Shown: positions 1 through 8,877, counted from the stretch's first letter. The stretch is DNA of 19,149 nt from Thermocaproicibacter sp041859875 (GCA_041859875.1 JBFLFY010000029.1:1-19149), one strand, 5' to 3'. Made by a program: numbers and translations. The notes: generated by a model not told the origin, from the sequence alone.

Positions 1-147
1 GAGAAGCAGGTTATCCTGAAAGCGAAAAATCTGCTCATAAGCCGCAACAATTTTACTGAACCGCAGGCGCACCGGCTGATTCAGAAAAAAAGCATGGATT
101 TTGGAAGAAAAATGATTGAAACGGCTCTGATCATTTTAGGCGCGTAA
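1..147 (+). CDS. ANTAR-domain protein, C-terminal part (5' end outside window)
   Basis: The open frame runs in from the left edge and gives 48 residues before a TAA stop. It matches the C-terminal helices of an ANTAR domain: a lysine-rich helix, the turn NNFTEPQAHRLIQKKSMD with the characteristic E..A...I.K.SM pattern, and a final amphipathic helix ending at the stop. ANTAR domains are RNA-binding output domains that act as antiterminators on leader hairpins, often of nitrogen-assimilation genes. The N-terminal part, which would show whether a receiver domain is attached, is missing. The stop lies 23 nt before the dapF start with only a ribosome binding site between them, so the two genes are probably co-transcribed. 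The family call is by motif memory and is fairly firm; the target RNA is unknown. Confidence 0.72.
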   Translation, partial: EKQVILKAKNLLISRNNFTEPQAHRLIQKKSMDFGRKMIETALIILGA

Positions 148-170
148 GCGTAGAAGGGGATACAGTAACA

Positions 171-1004
171 ATGAAATTTACAAAAATGCAGGGTATTGGC
201 AACGATTATATTTACATCAACTGTTTTCAAGAAAAAGTGGAAGACCCAGCGGCGCTTTCCGTGCGGCTGAGCGAGCGGCACTTTGGCGTCGGCTCAGATG
301 GCATTATCCTTATTAAGCCTTCCGAAAAGGCCGACTGCAAAATGGAGATGTATAATGCCGACGGTTCGCAGGGCTTGATGTGCGGCAACGGCATCCGCTG
401 TGTGGGCAAATATGTTTATGAGCGCGGCATAGCAAAGAAAAATGTACTTACAGTGGAAACTTTGAGCGGCATAAAAACTCTGCACTTAACATTGCGGGAC
501 GGTACGGTTTCGGAAGTGGAGGTCAATATGGGCCGCCCCATTCTGAAGCCTTCGAAAATTCCGGCACAGTTCCCGGGCAACCGCGTTGTTGCTTACCCGC
601 TGAGGGTGAACGGCCACGAGTATGCAGTAACCTGCGTTTCCATGGGCAACCCGCACTGCGTGGTGTTCGTGAAAGATACCAAGCAGTTCCCAGTCGAAAA
701 AATCGGGCCGGAGTTTGAGAATCACCCGGCATTTCCACAGCGCGTGAACACCGAGTTCGTGCAGGTCCTGAACGAAAAGGAAGTCAATATGCGCGTTTGG
801 GAGCGCGGCTCCGGCGAAACACTTGCCTGCGGAACCGGCGCCTGCGCTACAGCCGTTGCCTGTGTGCTGAACGAACAGACAGGCCGCAGCATACTGGTTC
901 ATCTGCTGGGCGGCGACCTGAAAATCCGCTGGGATGAAGAATCCGGCGATGTGCTAATGACTGGCCCTGCTGAATTTTCTTTTGACGGGACTGTCAATAT
1001 CTGA
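171..1004 (+). CDS. dapF: Diaminopimelate epimerase
   Basis: This cytoplasmic, cofactor-independent epimerase interconverts LL- and meso-diaminopimelate, giving the precursor of lysine and of peptidoglycan cross-links. It has 277 residues, the usual family length. The two catalytic cysteines are visible: Cys71 in LMCGNGIRC and Cys220 in ETLACGTGACA. The N-terminal block FTKMQGIGNDY and the MGNPHCV motif near residue 158 are also family hallmarks. The ATG start is preceded by AGAAGGGGA about 10 nt upstream. The next gene is dapL, whose product makes this enzyme's LL substrate, so the pair covers two consecutive steps. The TGA stop doubles as part of an extended -10 promoter for dapL. Confidence 0.97.
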   Translation: MKFTKMQGIGNDYIYINCFQEKVEDPAALSVRLSERHFGVGSDGIILIKPSEKADCKMEMYNADGSQGLMCGNGIRCVGKYVYERGIAKKNVLTVETLSGIKTLHLTLRDGTVSEVEVNMGRPILKPSKIPAQFPGNRVVAYPLRVNGHEYAVTCVSMGNPHCVVFVKDTKQFPVEKIGPEFENHPAFPQRVNTEFVQVLNEKEVNMRVWERGSGETLACGTGACATAVACVLNEQTGRSILVHLLGGDLKIRWDEESGDVLMTGPAEFSFDGTVNI

Positions 1005-1010
1005 TATAAT
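982..1010 (+). promoter_or_regulatory. Strong sigma-A-type promoter for dapL-carAB, overlapping the dapF stop
   Basis: TTGACG at 982-987 and a perfect TATAAT at 1005-1010 are separated by exactly 17 nt. The -10 is preceded by TGA at 1002-1004, giving an extended -10 (TGN) element; that TGA is also the dapF stop codon. A start about 7 nt downstream would leave a leader of roughly 35 nt before dapL, with its AAGGAAGGG ribosome binding site at 1042-1050. The elements are seen directly; activity is inferred. Confidence 0.8.
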
Positions 1011-1053
1011 AAATGCTCAGAGTATGCTTTTTTGAATTTTTAAGGAAGGGAAT

Positions 1054-2286
1054 GTGCAAAAGTTGCTGAAAATCAATGAAAACTTTGCAAAACTTCCGGC
1101 AAATTACCTGTTTGTTGAGATTGACAGCCGGGTAAATAAGTTTTTGAAGCAAAATCCAGGAACGGAAGTCCTCCGCCTTGGAATTGGTGACGTTACAAGG
1201 CCCTTGCCGAAAGTGGTTGTTGACGCTGCTTCAAAAGCTGCACAGGAGATGGGGCATGCCGAAACTTTCCGCGGCTATGGCCCGGAAAATGGCTACCAAT
1301 TTCTGCGGGAAGCCATCAGTAAGCACGATTTTCAGGAGAGAGGCGTTGCGATTGGCGCCGATGAGATTTTCGTGAGCGATGGTGCAAAGAGCGACACCGG
1401 CAGCATTGGCGACATTTTTGGCCCTGACAACATTGTGGCGGTGTGTGACCCGGTTTACCCGGTGTATGTAGACACAAATGTTATGGCGGGGCGTGCGGGT
1501 ACTTACACGGAGGGCAAGGGGTTCGACCGTGTGGTTTATATGCCGTGCCGCAGGGAAAACAACTTTCTGCCGCAGCTTCCGGAACGCCGGGCAGACATGA
1601 TTTATCTTTGTTTCCCCAATAACCCCACGGGTATGGGCATTGACCGAGCCAGCCTGAAAAAGTGGGTGGAATATGCCCTCAAAAACAAATCGATTATCCT
1701 TTATGACGCGGCTTATGAAGCGTTTATCACCGATCCGGAGATGCCGCACAGCATCTTTGAGATTGAAGGTGCCAAAAAGTGCGCCATCGAATTCCGCAGT
1801 TTCTCAAAAACAGCGGGATTTACCGGGATGCGCTGCGCTTATACCATTATCCCGAAGGAGCTGGAGTTCGGCGGGGTTTCGCTCAACAAACTCTGGGCAC
1901 GCCGGCAGTCCACAAAGATGAACGGCGTTTCCTACCCGGTTCAGCGTGCAGCGGAAGCTGTGTTTACGCCGGAAGGCTTAAACGGTATCCGCGAAAATAT
2001 TGAGTATTACCATGCCAATGCAAAGATTATCCGCGAGGGGCTTGCAAAGGCGGGCTTTGAGGTGTACGGCGGCGTCAATTCCCCGTATGTTTGGCTGAAG
2101 GTTCCTGCAGGTCTTACTTCATGGGAATTCTTTGACCAGCTTCTCGAAAAGGCCCATGTGGTTGGAACCCCCGGCTCCGGTTTTGGAACCTGCGGCGAGG
2201 GCTATTTCCGCCTGACTTCTTTTAACACAAAGGAAAATACCGAAAAGGCCGTTCAGCGTATCGTTAAAACATTTGCCGGGAAATAA
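1054..2286 (+). CDS. dapL: LL-diaminopimelate aminotransferase
   Basis: This PLP-dependent enzyme converts tetrahydrodipicolinate directly to LL-diaminopimelate with glutamate as amino donor, bypassing the succinylase, acetylase and dehydrogenase routes. It is a class I/II aminotransferase of 410 residues, the typical DapL length. The N-terminal block NENFAKLPANYLF is a DapL signature. The PLP lysine is Lys252 in SFSKTAGFTGMR; the CFPNNPTG motif and the YDAAYEAF motif are also present. The start is GTG, preceded by AAGGAAGGG 3 nt upstream; an ATG at 1052 is in another frame. It lies 49 nt after dapF and is probably transcribed both by read-through and from the promoter at 982-1010. Confidence 0.96.
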   Translation: MQKLLKINENFAKLPANYLFVEIDSRVNKFLKQNPGTEVLRLGIGDVTRPLPKVVVDAASKAAQEMGHAETFRGYGPENGYQFLREAISKHDFQERGVAIGADEIFVSDGAKSDTGSIGDIFGPDNIVAVCDPVYPVYVDTNVMAGRAGTYTEGKGFDRVVYMPCRRENNFLPQLPERRADMIYLCFPNNPTGMGIDRASLKKWVEYALKNKSIILYDAAYEAFITDPEMPHSIFEIEGAKKCAIEFRSFSKTAGFTGMRCAYTIIPKELEFGGVSLNKLWARRQSTKMNGVSYPVQRAAEAVFTPEGLNGIRENIEYYHANAKIIREGLAKAGFEVYGGVNSPYVWLKVPAGLTSWEFFDQLLEKAHVVGTPGSGFGTCGEGYFRLTSFNTKENTEKAVQRIVKTFAGK

Positions 2287-2298
2287 CGGCTTCCCGGT
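2275..2298 (+). other. Hairpin spanning the dapL stop codon
   Basis: CCGGGAA at 2276-2282 pairs perfectly with TTCCCGG at 2291-2297 around an 8-nt loop that contains the TAA stop, and a flanking G-T pair extends it to eight. There is no run of T after it, so it is not a convincing terminator. It may stabilise the message or modulate read-through into carA. Confidence 0.4.
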
Positions 2299-2332
2299 AA
2301 ACTGCTTGAAGTGAAAGATGGTTGGTGAATCA

Positions 2333-3409
2333 ATGAAAGCGTTATTAATGCTCGAAAATGGAATGTGCTTTGAAGGAACCGGCTTCGGATTAGAGAAAGA
2401 CACGCTCTGCGAAGTCGTTTTCAACAGTGCTATGTGCGGCTACACCGAACTGCTCACCGATCCTTCCTATGCCGGGCAAGGTGTGGTTATGGCCTACCCG
2501 CTTATTGGCAACTATGGAATCTGCTACGACGACGCCGAGTCGAAAAAGCCGTGGCTTTCCGCCTATATTGTCCACCGCGTTTCCGATATTGCAAGCAATT
2601 TCCGCAGTGACATTGACTTGGACTCTTTTCTGAAAAACAACGGCGTTCCTGGCATACAGGGCGTTGATACCCGTACCATTACAAAGGTTCTGCGTGAAAA
2701 TGGAACCATGCGCGGCATGGTAGCCTATGGGGATTCCATTGACCGCAGCGCCATGCTGGAAAAGATCAAGGCGTACCGCCTGAAAACCATGGTTCCGGAA
2801 GTAAGCTGCAGGGAACCGGAAATTTATGGTGACGGCCCCATTAAGGTTTCCCTTCTTGACTATGGCGTGAAAAATAATATTATCCGTTCCCTTGTTTCCC
2901 GCGGATGTACAGTCAAACGGTTTCCGCACAATACTTCTTTTGAAGATGTGATGCAGTTCAGCCCGGATGGCGTTATGCTGACGAACGGCCCCGGCGACCC
3001 GAAAGAATGCGGCGCGGAAATTGCAGAGCTGAAAAAAATTTATGCCCATGGAGTCCCTGCATTTGCCATATGCCTTGGCCACCAGTTGATGGCTCTTGCA
3101 CAGGGATTTGATACCTATAAATTGAAATACGGGCACAGGGGTATTAACCATCCGGTAAAAGAATTGGCCTCAGGAAAAGTATATATTACTTCCCAGAACC
3201 ACGGCTATGTAGTGGATGGGAAAACCGTTGATCCTTCAGTTGCGGACATCAGTTTTACCAGTATGAACGATGGCAGCATTGAAGGATTAAACTATAAAAA
3301 CGGGAAAGTTTTCTCGGTGCAGTTTCACCCTGAGGCTTCCCCTGGGCCGCTGGACACCGGCTTTTTGTTTGACCGGTTTATCAGCCTGATGGGAGGGGAC
3401 CGGCTATGA
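2333..3409 (+). CDS. carA: Carbamoyl-phosphate synthase, glutamine-hydrolysing small subunit
   Basis: This is the class I glutamine amidotransferase subunit that hydrolyses glutamine and channels ammonia to CarB for carbamoyl phosphate, used in pyrimidine and arginine synthesis. The N-terminal CPSase small-chain domain (about residues 1-135, with TDPSYAGQ and GIQGVDTRTIT) is followed by the GATase domain. The catalytic triad is Cys247 in AICLGHQ, His332 and Glu334 in QFHPEASPGP. I prefer the ATG at 2333, giving 358 residues that begin MKALLMLENG, because it aligns with the usual CarA N-terminus and has GGTG at 2323-2326. An in-frame ATG at 2318 would add five residues. The stop overlaps the carB start by 4 nt (ATGA), which implies translational coupling and equal subunit amounts. 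Confidence 0.96.
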   Translation: MKALLMLENGMCFEGTGFGLEKDTLCEVVFNSAMCGYTELLTDPSYAGQGVVMAYPLIGNYGICYDDAESKKPWLSAYIVHRVSDIASNFRSDIDLDSFLKNNGVPGIQGVDTRTITKVLRENGTMRGMVAYGDSIDRSAMLEKIKAYRLKTMVPEVSCREPEIYGDGPIKVSLLDYGVKNNIIRSLVSRGCTVKRFPHNTSFEDVMQFSPDGVMLTNGPGDPKECGAEIAELKKIYAHGVPAFAICLGHQLMALAQGFDTYKLKYGHRGINHPVKELASGKVYITSQNHGYVVDGKTVDPSVADISFTSMNDGSIEGLNYKNGKVFSVQFHPEASPGPLDTGFLFDRFISLMGGDRL

Positions 3410-6400
3410 AAAGAGAAGAAATTAAAAAGGTCGTCATTATCGGTTCCGGCCCGATTGTCATTGGTCAGGCTGCGGAATTTGACTATGCCGGAACTCAGGC
3501 CTGCCGCGCTTTGCGTGAAGAGGGCATTGAGGTCATCCTCATCAATTCCAACCCGGCGACGATTATGACAGACCGCCAGATAGCAGACAAGGTCTATATT
3601 GAACCGCTCACCGTCGAAACCGTTAAGAAAGTTATCCTGAAGGAAAAGCCCGACAGCCTCCTTCCAACCCTTGGCGGGCAGAATGCCCTGAACCTTGCCG
3701 TGGAGGTGGAGGAATCCGGATTCCTGAAAGAGCATAATGTCGAGATGATTGGCACAAGTGCCGACACTATCCGCATGGCAGAAGACCGTGAACTTTTCAA
3801 GGAAGCAATGAACCGTATTGGCGAGCCTGTAGCGCCAAGCGCCATTGCAGAAAACGTGGAAGACTGCGTCAAAGCAGCTAAAACCATTGGCTACCCGGTC
3901 GTTGTGCGCCCGGCCTATACCCTTGGCGGCAGCGGCGGCGGCTTTGCAGACAATGAAGAAGAGCTTGTCAGCATTGCTACGGTCGGCCTCAGCCGCAGCC
4001 GCGTGCATCAGGTGCTCATAGAGCGCAGCATCAAAGGCTGGAAAGAAATCGAGTACGAAGTTATCCGCGACCATAACGACAACTGCATCACCGTCTGCAA
4101 CATGGAAAACATCGACCCGGTCGGCGTACATACGGGTGACTCGATTGTTGTTGCGCCGTGCCAGACTTTAGCTGACAAAGAGCTTCAGATGCTGCGTACT
4201 TCCGCACTGAATATTATCCGCGAACTGAAGGTGGAAGGCGGCTGCAATGTGCAGTTTGCGCTGAACCCCAACAGTTTCGACTATGCCGTTATTGAAGTGA
4301 ATCCGCGTGTAAGCCGTTCTTCCGCATTGGCCTCGAAAGCTACAGGTTACCCCATCGCGAAAGTAGCTTCCAAAATTGCGCTCGGTTATACGCTTGATGA
4401 AATTCCAAACGCGATTACCAAAAAGACATATGCCTGTTTTGAGCCAACACTGGATTACTGCGTCGTGAAAATTCCGCGCTGGCCGTTCGACAAGTTCATC
4501 AATGCCAAGCGAATCCTTGGCACGCAGATGAAAGCAACGGGCGAAGTGATGGGCATTGCCCCGACTTTTGAAGCAGCCTTGATGAAAGCAATCCGCTGCC
4601 TGGAGCAGAACACTTACAGCCTGATGGACAGTACACTGAAGGGCCTTGCAGATGACGAGCTGAACAGCCGCCTCCATGTGGTGGATGACCGCCGCCTTTG
4701 GGTTGTGGCTGAAGCGCTGCGCCGCGGCGTAACAAAAGAAAAAATCCACGAGATTACGAAAATTGACCTCTGGTTTCTGCAGAAGTTCCAGAACATTGTG
4801 AACATGGAAAAGAAAATCGCAGCCGAGCCGATGGACGAATCCCTACTGCGCGAAGCTAAAGAGTACGAATTTCTCGACAAAACAATTTCAGAACTCAGCG
4901 GTATCAGTGTGGAAGACCTCCGTGCAATGCAGAAGAAGTGGAATATCCATCCGATTTATAAGATGGTGGATACCTGCGCGGCGGAGTTCGACGCGGCAAC
5001 ACCGTATTATTACTCCCGCTACGGCCTGCAGAATGAGTCCTGCCCGAAGAGCGACCGTAAAAAAGTGCTTGTTATCGGTTCCGGGCCAATCCGCATCGGG
5101 CAGGGCATTGAATTTGACTTCTGTTCGGTTCACAGCGTTTGGGCGTTAAAGGAACTCGGCTATGAAACTATCATCGTAAACAATAACCCGGAAACCGTCA
5201 GCACGGATTTTGATGTTGCCGACAAGCTTTATTTTGAGCCGCTTACGGAAGAAGACGTGCGGAATATTGTAGAGATGGAAAAGCCGGATGGCGCGGTTGT
5301 GCAGTTCGGCGGGCAGACGGCCATTAAACTGGCCGGTGCGATTGAAAAAATGGGCGTGCCGCTCCTCGGCAGCTCCGCGGACAGCATTGATGCGGCAGAA
5401 GACCGCGAGCGCTTTGATGAAATCCTGAACCGCTGCCGCATTCCGCGCGCAGCCGGGCGCACCGTTTTTACCTGTGATGAGGCGATTGCCGCGGCGCACG
5501 ACCTGGGCTACCCGGTGCTTGTGCGGCCTTCTTATGTTCTTGGCGGGCAGGGAATGCAGATTGCCTACTCCGACCAGGACATCATTGACCAGATTGGCAT
5601 TATCAACCGGATTGCACAGGAGCACCCTATCCTTGTGGACAAGTACATTATGGGCACCGAAGTGGAAGTGGATGCAGTCTGCGACGGTACAGATACCATG
5701 ATACCGGGAATCATGCAACACGTTGAGCGCGCCGGCATTCATTCGGGCGACAGCATCTCCGTCTACCCGCCGGTCAGCGTAGATAAAAATATGCAGAACC
5801 TGATTGTGGAGTATACCCGCAGCCTGGCCAAGGCGCTTCATGTGATTGGCCTGCTGAACGTTCAGTATATTGTAAAAGACGAGCAGGTTTATGTCATTGA
5901 GGCAAACCCGCGCTCTTCACGCACAGTGCCGTATATCAGCAAGGTCACCGGAATCCCGATTGTTCCGCTTGCCGTAGGGACCTTCTTTGGCAAAACCCTG
6001 CCAGAAATGGGCTACCACTATGGCTTGCAGCACGAGAGGGCGCTGGTTGCCGTAAAAATGCCTGTTTTCTCTTTCGAAAAGCTCTATGGGCAGGATGTAA
6101 ACCTCGGGCCTGAAATGAAGTCAACGGGTGAAGTGCTTGGCGTTGCCAGAACGTATGACGAAGCGCTTATCAAGGCTTTCTATGGGGCGGGCGTTCACAA
6201 AATTGAAAAAGGCAACGTCATTATCACCGTAAAAGATTCCGACAAAGATGAAGTCCTGCCGATTGCGCAGGGACTTTATGACCTTGGCTGGACCATCTAT
6301 TCCACCGCCGGCACATCCGAATTCTTAAATGAACACGACATTCCGACCATCCGCCTGCACAAAATCGGCGACGGGAAGCCGGATATTCTTGACCATATTG

Positions 6401-6621
6401 TTTCAGGCAAAATCAATCTCGTTGTAAACACCCCATCCAAAGAGGTTTCACACCACCGCGACGGGTACAAGATTCGCCGCAACGCTGTGGAAGCCGGTAT
6501 TCCATGCCTAACTTCGCTGGATACGGCCAATGCCTTCCTAACCTGTGCGCGTCATGTGGAAACGACGCAGCTTTCCGTTGTAGACATTACAAAAGTGTCT
6601 TCGTTCCTTAACTTTATCTGA
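3406..6621 (+). CDS. carB: Carbamoyl-phosphate synthase large subunit
   Basis: The large subunit makes carbamoyl phosphate from bicarbonate, ammonia and two ATP. The 1071 residues show the classic internal duplication. The first ATP-grasp half opens with VVIIGSGPIVIGQAAEFDY near residue 9. The second opens with VLVIGSGPIRIGQGIEFDF near residue 552. Each half has an EVNPR or EANPR metal-binding motif. A linker or oligomerisation region lies between them, and a C-terminal MGS-like allosteric domain starts near residue 938 and includes STAGTSEFL and VNTPSK. The MGS domain is where UMP, IMP or ornithine act in characterised enzymes; the ligand here cannot be read. A GGGAGGGG ribosome binding site lies inside the end of carA. 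Length and motifs are complete, with no damage seen. Confidence 0.98.
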   Translation: MKREEIKKVVIIGSGPIVIGQAAEFDYAGTQACRALREEGIEVILINSNPATIMTDRQIADKVYIEPLTVETVKKVILKEKPDSLLPTLGGQNALNLAVEVEESGFLKEHNVEMIGTSADTIRMAEDRELFKEAMNRIGEPVAPSAIAENVEDCVKAAKTIGYPVVVRPAYTLGGSGGGFADNEEELVSIATVGLSRSRVHQVLIERSIKGWKEIEYEVIRDHNDNCITVCNMENIDPVGVHTGDSIVVAPCQTLADKELQMLRTSALNIIRELKVEGGCNVQFALNPNSFDYAVIEVNPRVSRSSALASKATGYPIAKVASKIALGYTLDEIPNAITKKTYACFEPTLDYCVVKIPRWPFDKFINAKRILGTQMKATGEVMGIAPTFEAALMKAIRCLEQNTYSLMDSTLKGLADDELNSRLHVVDDRRLWVVAEALRRGVTKEKIHEITKIDLWFLQKFQNIVNMEKKIAAEPMDESLLREAKEYEFLDKTISELSGISVEDLRAMQKKWNIHPIYKMVDTCAAEFDAATPYYYSRYGLQNESCPKSDRKKVLVIGSGPIRIGQGIEFDFCSVHSVWALKELGYETIIVNNNPETVSTDFDVADKLYFEPLTEEDVRNIVEMEKPDGAVVQFGGQTAIKLAGAIEKMGVPLLGSSADSIDAAEDRERFDEILNRCRIPRAAGRTVFTCDEAIAAAHDLGYPVLVRPSYVLGGQGMQIAYSDQDIIDQIGIINRIAQEHPILVDKYIMGTEVEVDAVCDGTDTMIPGIMQHVERAGIHSGDSISVYPPVSVDKNMQNLIVEYTRSLAKALHVIGLLNVQYIVKDEQVYVIEANPRSSRTVPYISKVTGIPIVPLAVGTFFGKTLPEMGYHYGLQHERALVAVKMPVFSFEKLYGQDVNLGPEMKSTGEVLGVARTYDEALIKAFYGAGVHKIEKGNVIITVKDSDKDEVLPIAQGLYDLGWTIYSTAGTSEFLNEHDIPTIRLHKIGDGKPDILDHIVSGKINLVVNTPSKEVSHHRDGYKIRRNAVEAGIPCLTSLDTANAFLTCARHVETTQLSVVDITKVSSFLNFI

Positions 6622-6626
6622 CCGCA

Positions 6627-6653
6627 GCCCAGGCTCCTTTTTGGGGCCCGGGC
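6627..6653 (+). terminator. GC-rich hairpin after carB, possible weak terminator
   Basis: GCCCAGGCTCC (6627-6637) and GGGGCCCGGGC (6643-6653) form an 11-position stem with one wobble and one A-C mismatch around a TTTTT loop. The tail ATTCCACTTTTC is only weakly T-rich, so termination may be partial. It separates carAB from purC, for which I see no clear promoter, so some read-through seems needed. Confidence 0.45.
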
Positions 6654-6690
6654 ATTCCACTTTTCAAAACAAATTTATGGAGGAAAAATT

Positions 6691-7395
6691 ATGGAAAAGA
6701 AAGAACAGCTGTATGAGGGAAAAGCAAAAAAGGTATTCGCCACAGATGACAAGGATTTTTGTATTGTAGATTACAAAGATGATGCCACGGCATTTAACGG
6801 CCTTAAAAAGGGCACCATTTCCGGCAAAGGCGTTGTGAACAACAAAATGTCGAATTACCTGTTTCAACTGCTGGAAAACAAAGGCATTCCCACTCATTTT
6901 GTAAAGCAGCTGAGCGACCGTGAAACCCTTGTAAAAAGGGTTCAGATTGTTCCGCTGGAAGTCATCGTCCGCAACAAGGCGGCCGGAAGCCTTGCAAAGC
7001 GCCTTGGCATGGAAGAGGGCAGCGAGCTGAAGTGCCCGGTGCTTGAATTCTGCTACAAGAGCGACGCTCTCGGCGACCCAATGGTGAACGAAACCCACAT
7101 CCTGGCGGCCGGCTTTGCAACGAAGGAAGAAATTGACCAGATCAGCGCCATGGCTTTGAAAATCAACAAGATCCTGCAGGAGTTTTTCCTTTCCGTTAAC
7201 ATTGAACTGATTGACTTTAAGCTGGAGTTCGGCCGTTACCACGGCGAGATTATTCTGGCGGATGAAATTTCTCCGGACACCTGCCGCTTCTGGGATGTTC
7301 ACACGCATGAAAAACTGGACAAAGACCGTTTCCGCAGAGATCTTGGCGGCGTAGAGGAAGCATACCAGGAAGTCATGAAACGCATTGGCCTGTAA
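6691..7395 (+). CDS. purC: Phosphoribosylaminoimidazole-succinocarboxamide synthase (SAICAR synthetase)
   Basis: PurC joins aspartate to CAIR with ATP to make SAICAR, the eighth step of IMP synthesis. At 234 residues it is the compact bacterial single-domain form. Motifs seen are LYEGKAKKVF at the N-terminus (residues 7-16), VIVRNKAAGSLAKRLG (about 91-106), the LIDFKLEFG block and SPDTCRFWD near the C-terminus. The ATG start has TGGAGGAAAAATT directly upstream. The stop is 16 nt before the purF start, and the purF ribosome binding site fills that gap, so purC and purF form one unit. PurB, encoded just after purF, acts on this enzyme's product. Confidence 0.96.
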   Translation: MEKKEQLYEGKAKKVFATDDKDFCIVDYKDDATAFNGLKKGTISGKGVVNNKMSNYLFQLLENKGIPTHFVKQLSDRETLVKRVQIVPLEVIVRNKAAGSLAKRLGMEEGSELKCPVLEFCYKSDALGDPMVNETHILAAGFATKEEIDQISAMALKINKILQEFFLSVNIELIDFKLEFGRYHGEIILADEISPDTCRFWDVHTHEKLDKDRFRRDLGGVEEAYQEVMKRIGL

Positions 7396-7411
7396 CAGAG
7401 AGGAGTAGCTT

Positions 7412-8857
7412 TTGAACTGCTGTACTTTTGCAGATGAACATCCGGGCGAGGAATGCGGTGTCTTCGGAATTTTTTCCGACGGCACCGTAAACCCCGCCTA
7501 CGCCGCTTATAACGGCCTTCTTGCCCTTCAGCACAGGGGGCAGGAAAGCTGCGGCATTGCCGTGAGCGACCGCGGCGTGATTTCCTATGCTAAAGATATG
7601 GGGCTTGTAACAGAAGCTTTCAGCCATAAAACGCTGGAAAGCCTTGTGGGGCAGATGGCCGTCGGCCATGTGCGGTACTCCACTTCCGGAGCGAGCGCGC
7701 GTGAAAACGCGCAGCCCCTTGTGATGCACTATATTAAAGGTACGCTTGCCATTGCTCACAACGGAAACCTGACGAACGCCTATGAGCTGCATGAGATCCT
7801 TGCAAGGCAAGGCTGCATTTTCCAAACGACCAGCGACACGGAAGTCATTGCTTATATGATAGCCCGTGAACGCGTGAACGCACCGTCGATTGAAGAAGCT
7901 ATCCACCGCGCCATGCCGAAAATCCACGGCGCATATTCCATCGTGGTGATGAGCCCGCAGAAGCTGATTGCCTTCCGTGACCCGCACGGCTTCCGTCCGC
8001 TCTGCATTGGAAAGGTCAACAATTCCTATGTGTTTGCGTCGGAAACCTGCGCGCTGGATGCCTGTGGCGCAGAGTTTGTGCGCGACGTAAAGCCGGGCGA
8101 AATTGTTATTGCGGACAAAAACGGCCTGCGCACCATCTATGACCCCGTTTCCGTGAAAAAATCACTCTGTGTTTTCGAGTATATCTATTTTGCAAGGGAT
8201 GACAGCATTATAGACGGCATCAGCGTTTATGAAGCGCGCAAGGAAGCCGGCCGCCTGCTGGCCCGCCAAAAGCCTGTGGAAGCCGATATGGTCCTCGGCG
8301 TGCCGGAGTCCGGCATTGATGCCGCCATCGGCTACAGTGAAGAGTCGGGCATCCCGTACCAAAAGGGTATTGTAAAAAATTCCTACATTGGGCGTACTTT
8401 TATCAAGCCGAACCAGTCGGAGCGTGAACGCAGTGTCCGCATTAAGCTGAACGCGCTTTCCACGGCGGTGCGCGGCAAGCGGATTGTGATGCTCGACGAC
8501 TCCATTGTGCGCGGCACTACAAGCGCCCGCATTGTCAGCATGCTGAAAGAATGCGGCGCTAAAGAAGTGCATCTGCGCATTAGTTCCCCGCCGTTCCTGT
8601 GGCCGTGCTATTACGGAACCGACATCCCGTCAAAGAATGAACTCATCGCCTGTAAGCATTCGATTGATGAAATAGGCAGGATGAGCTATGCGGATTCCAT
8701 TGACTTTCTGAAACTGGAAAACCTGAAAAAAATGCTTGGCGGGAAGTGTGAAGGGTTCTGCGATGCCTGTTTCTCCGGCAACTACCCGGCGGAGATTCCG
8801 GATTATCTGGTGGCTAAAAAAGACTATGACTACTGCACGCCGATTAAACGGCTGTAA
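7412..8857 (+). CDS. purF: Amidophosphoribosyltransferase (glutamine PRPP amidotransferase)
   Basis: PurF catalyses the committed step of purine synthesis, turning PRPP and glutamine into phosphoribosylamine. The TTG start follows GAGAGGAG at 7397-7404 and gives 481 residues. The Ntn-hydrolase nucleophile is Cys15 in EECGVFGIF, so a 14-residue propeptide must be removed, as in the Bacillus-type enzyme. The C-terminal phosphoribosyltransferase domain has the PRPP loop VMLDDSIVRGTT. Candidate [4Fe-4S] ligands by analogy with the Bacillus enzyme are Cys253, Cys399, Cys450 and Cys453 (the last two in CDACF), suggesting an oxygen-sensitive enzyme. The propeptide itself carries two adjacent cysteines at residues 3-4, which is slightly unusual. 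The gap to purB is 20 nt. Confidence 0.96.
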   Translation: MNCCTFADEHPGEECGVFGIFSDGTVNPAYAAYNGLLALQHRGQESCGIAVSDRGVISYAKDMGLVTEAFSHKTLESLVGQMAVGHVRYSTSGASARENAQPLVMHYIKGTLAIAHNGNLTNAYELHEILARQGCIFQTTSDTEVIAYMIARERVNAPSIEEAIHRAMPKIHGAYSIVVMSPQKLIAFRDPHGFRPLCIGKVNNSYVFASETCALDACGAEFVRDVKPGEIVIADKNGLRTIYDPVSVKKSLCVFEYIYFARDDSIIDGISVYEARKEAGRLLARQKPVEADMVLGVPESGIDAAIGYSEESGIPYQKGIVKNSYIGRTFIKPNQSERERSVRIKLNALSTAVRGKRIVMLDDSIVRGTTSARIVSMLKECGAKEVHLRISSPPFLWPCYYGTDIPSKNELIACKHSIDEIGRMSYADSIDFLKLENLKKMLGGKCEGFCDACFSGNYPAEIPDYLVAKKDYDYCTPIKRL

Positions 8858-8877
8858 ATTTTTTGGAGGTTTCCGAA

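Noticed and set aside
2318..2332. Upstream ATG start for carA
   Set aside because: It adds five residues not seen in typical CarA N-termini and has a weaker ribosome binding site; kept only as an alternative.
3325..4131. Long antisense open frame (268 codons) against carA-carB
   Set aside because: It is an opposite-strand shadow of strongly conserved carA/carB, has no ribosome binding site or recognisable domain, and is rich in His/Ala/Phe as expected for an antisense reading of GC-biased codons.
5146..5841. 231-codon antisense frame inside carB
   Set aside because: Same shadow effect in the second ATP-grasp half of carB; no independent signal.
6664..7485. Long antisense open frame (273 codons) covering all of purC
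   Set aside because: It mirrors the certain purC gene and shows no motif; a gene fully antisense to purC is not supported.
8863..8877. Upstream TTG start for purB
   Set aside because: This codon is part of the TTGGAGG ribosome binding site for the TTG at 8878, which gives the usual N-terminus.
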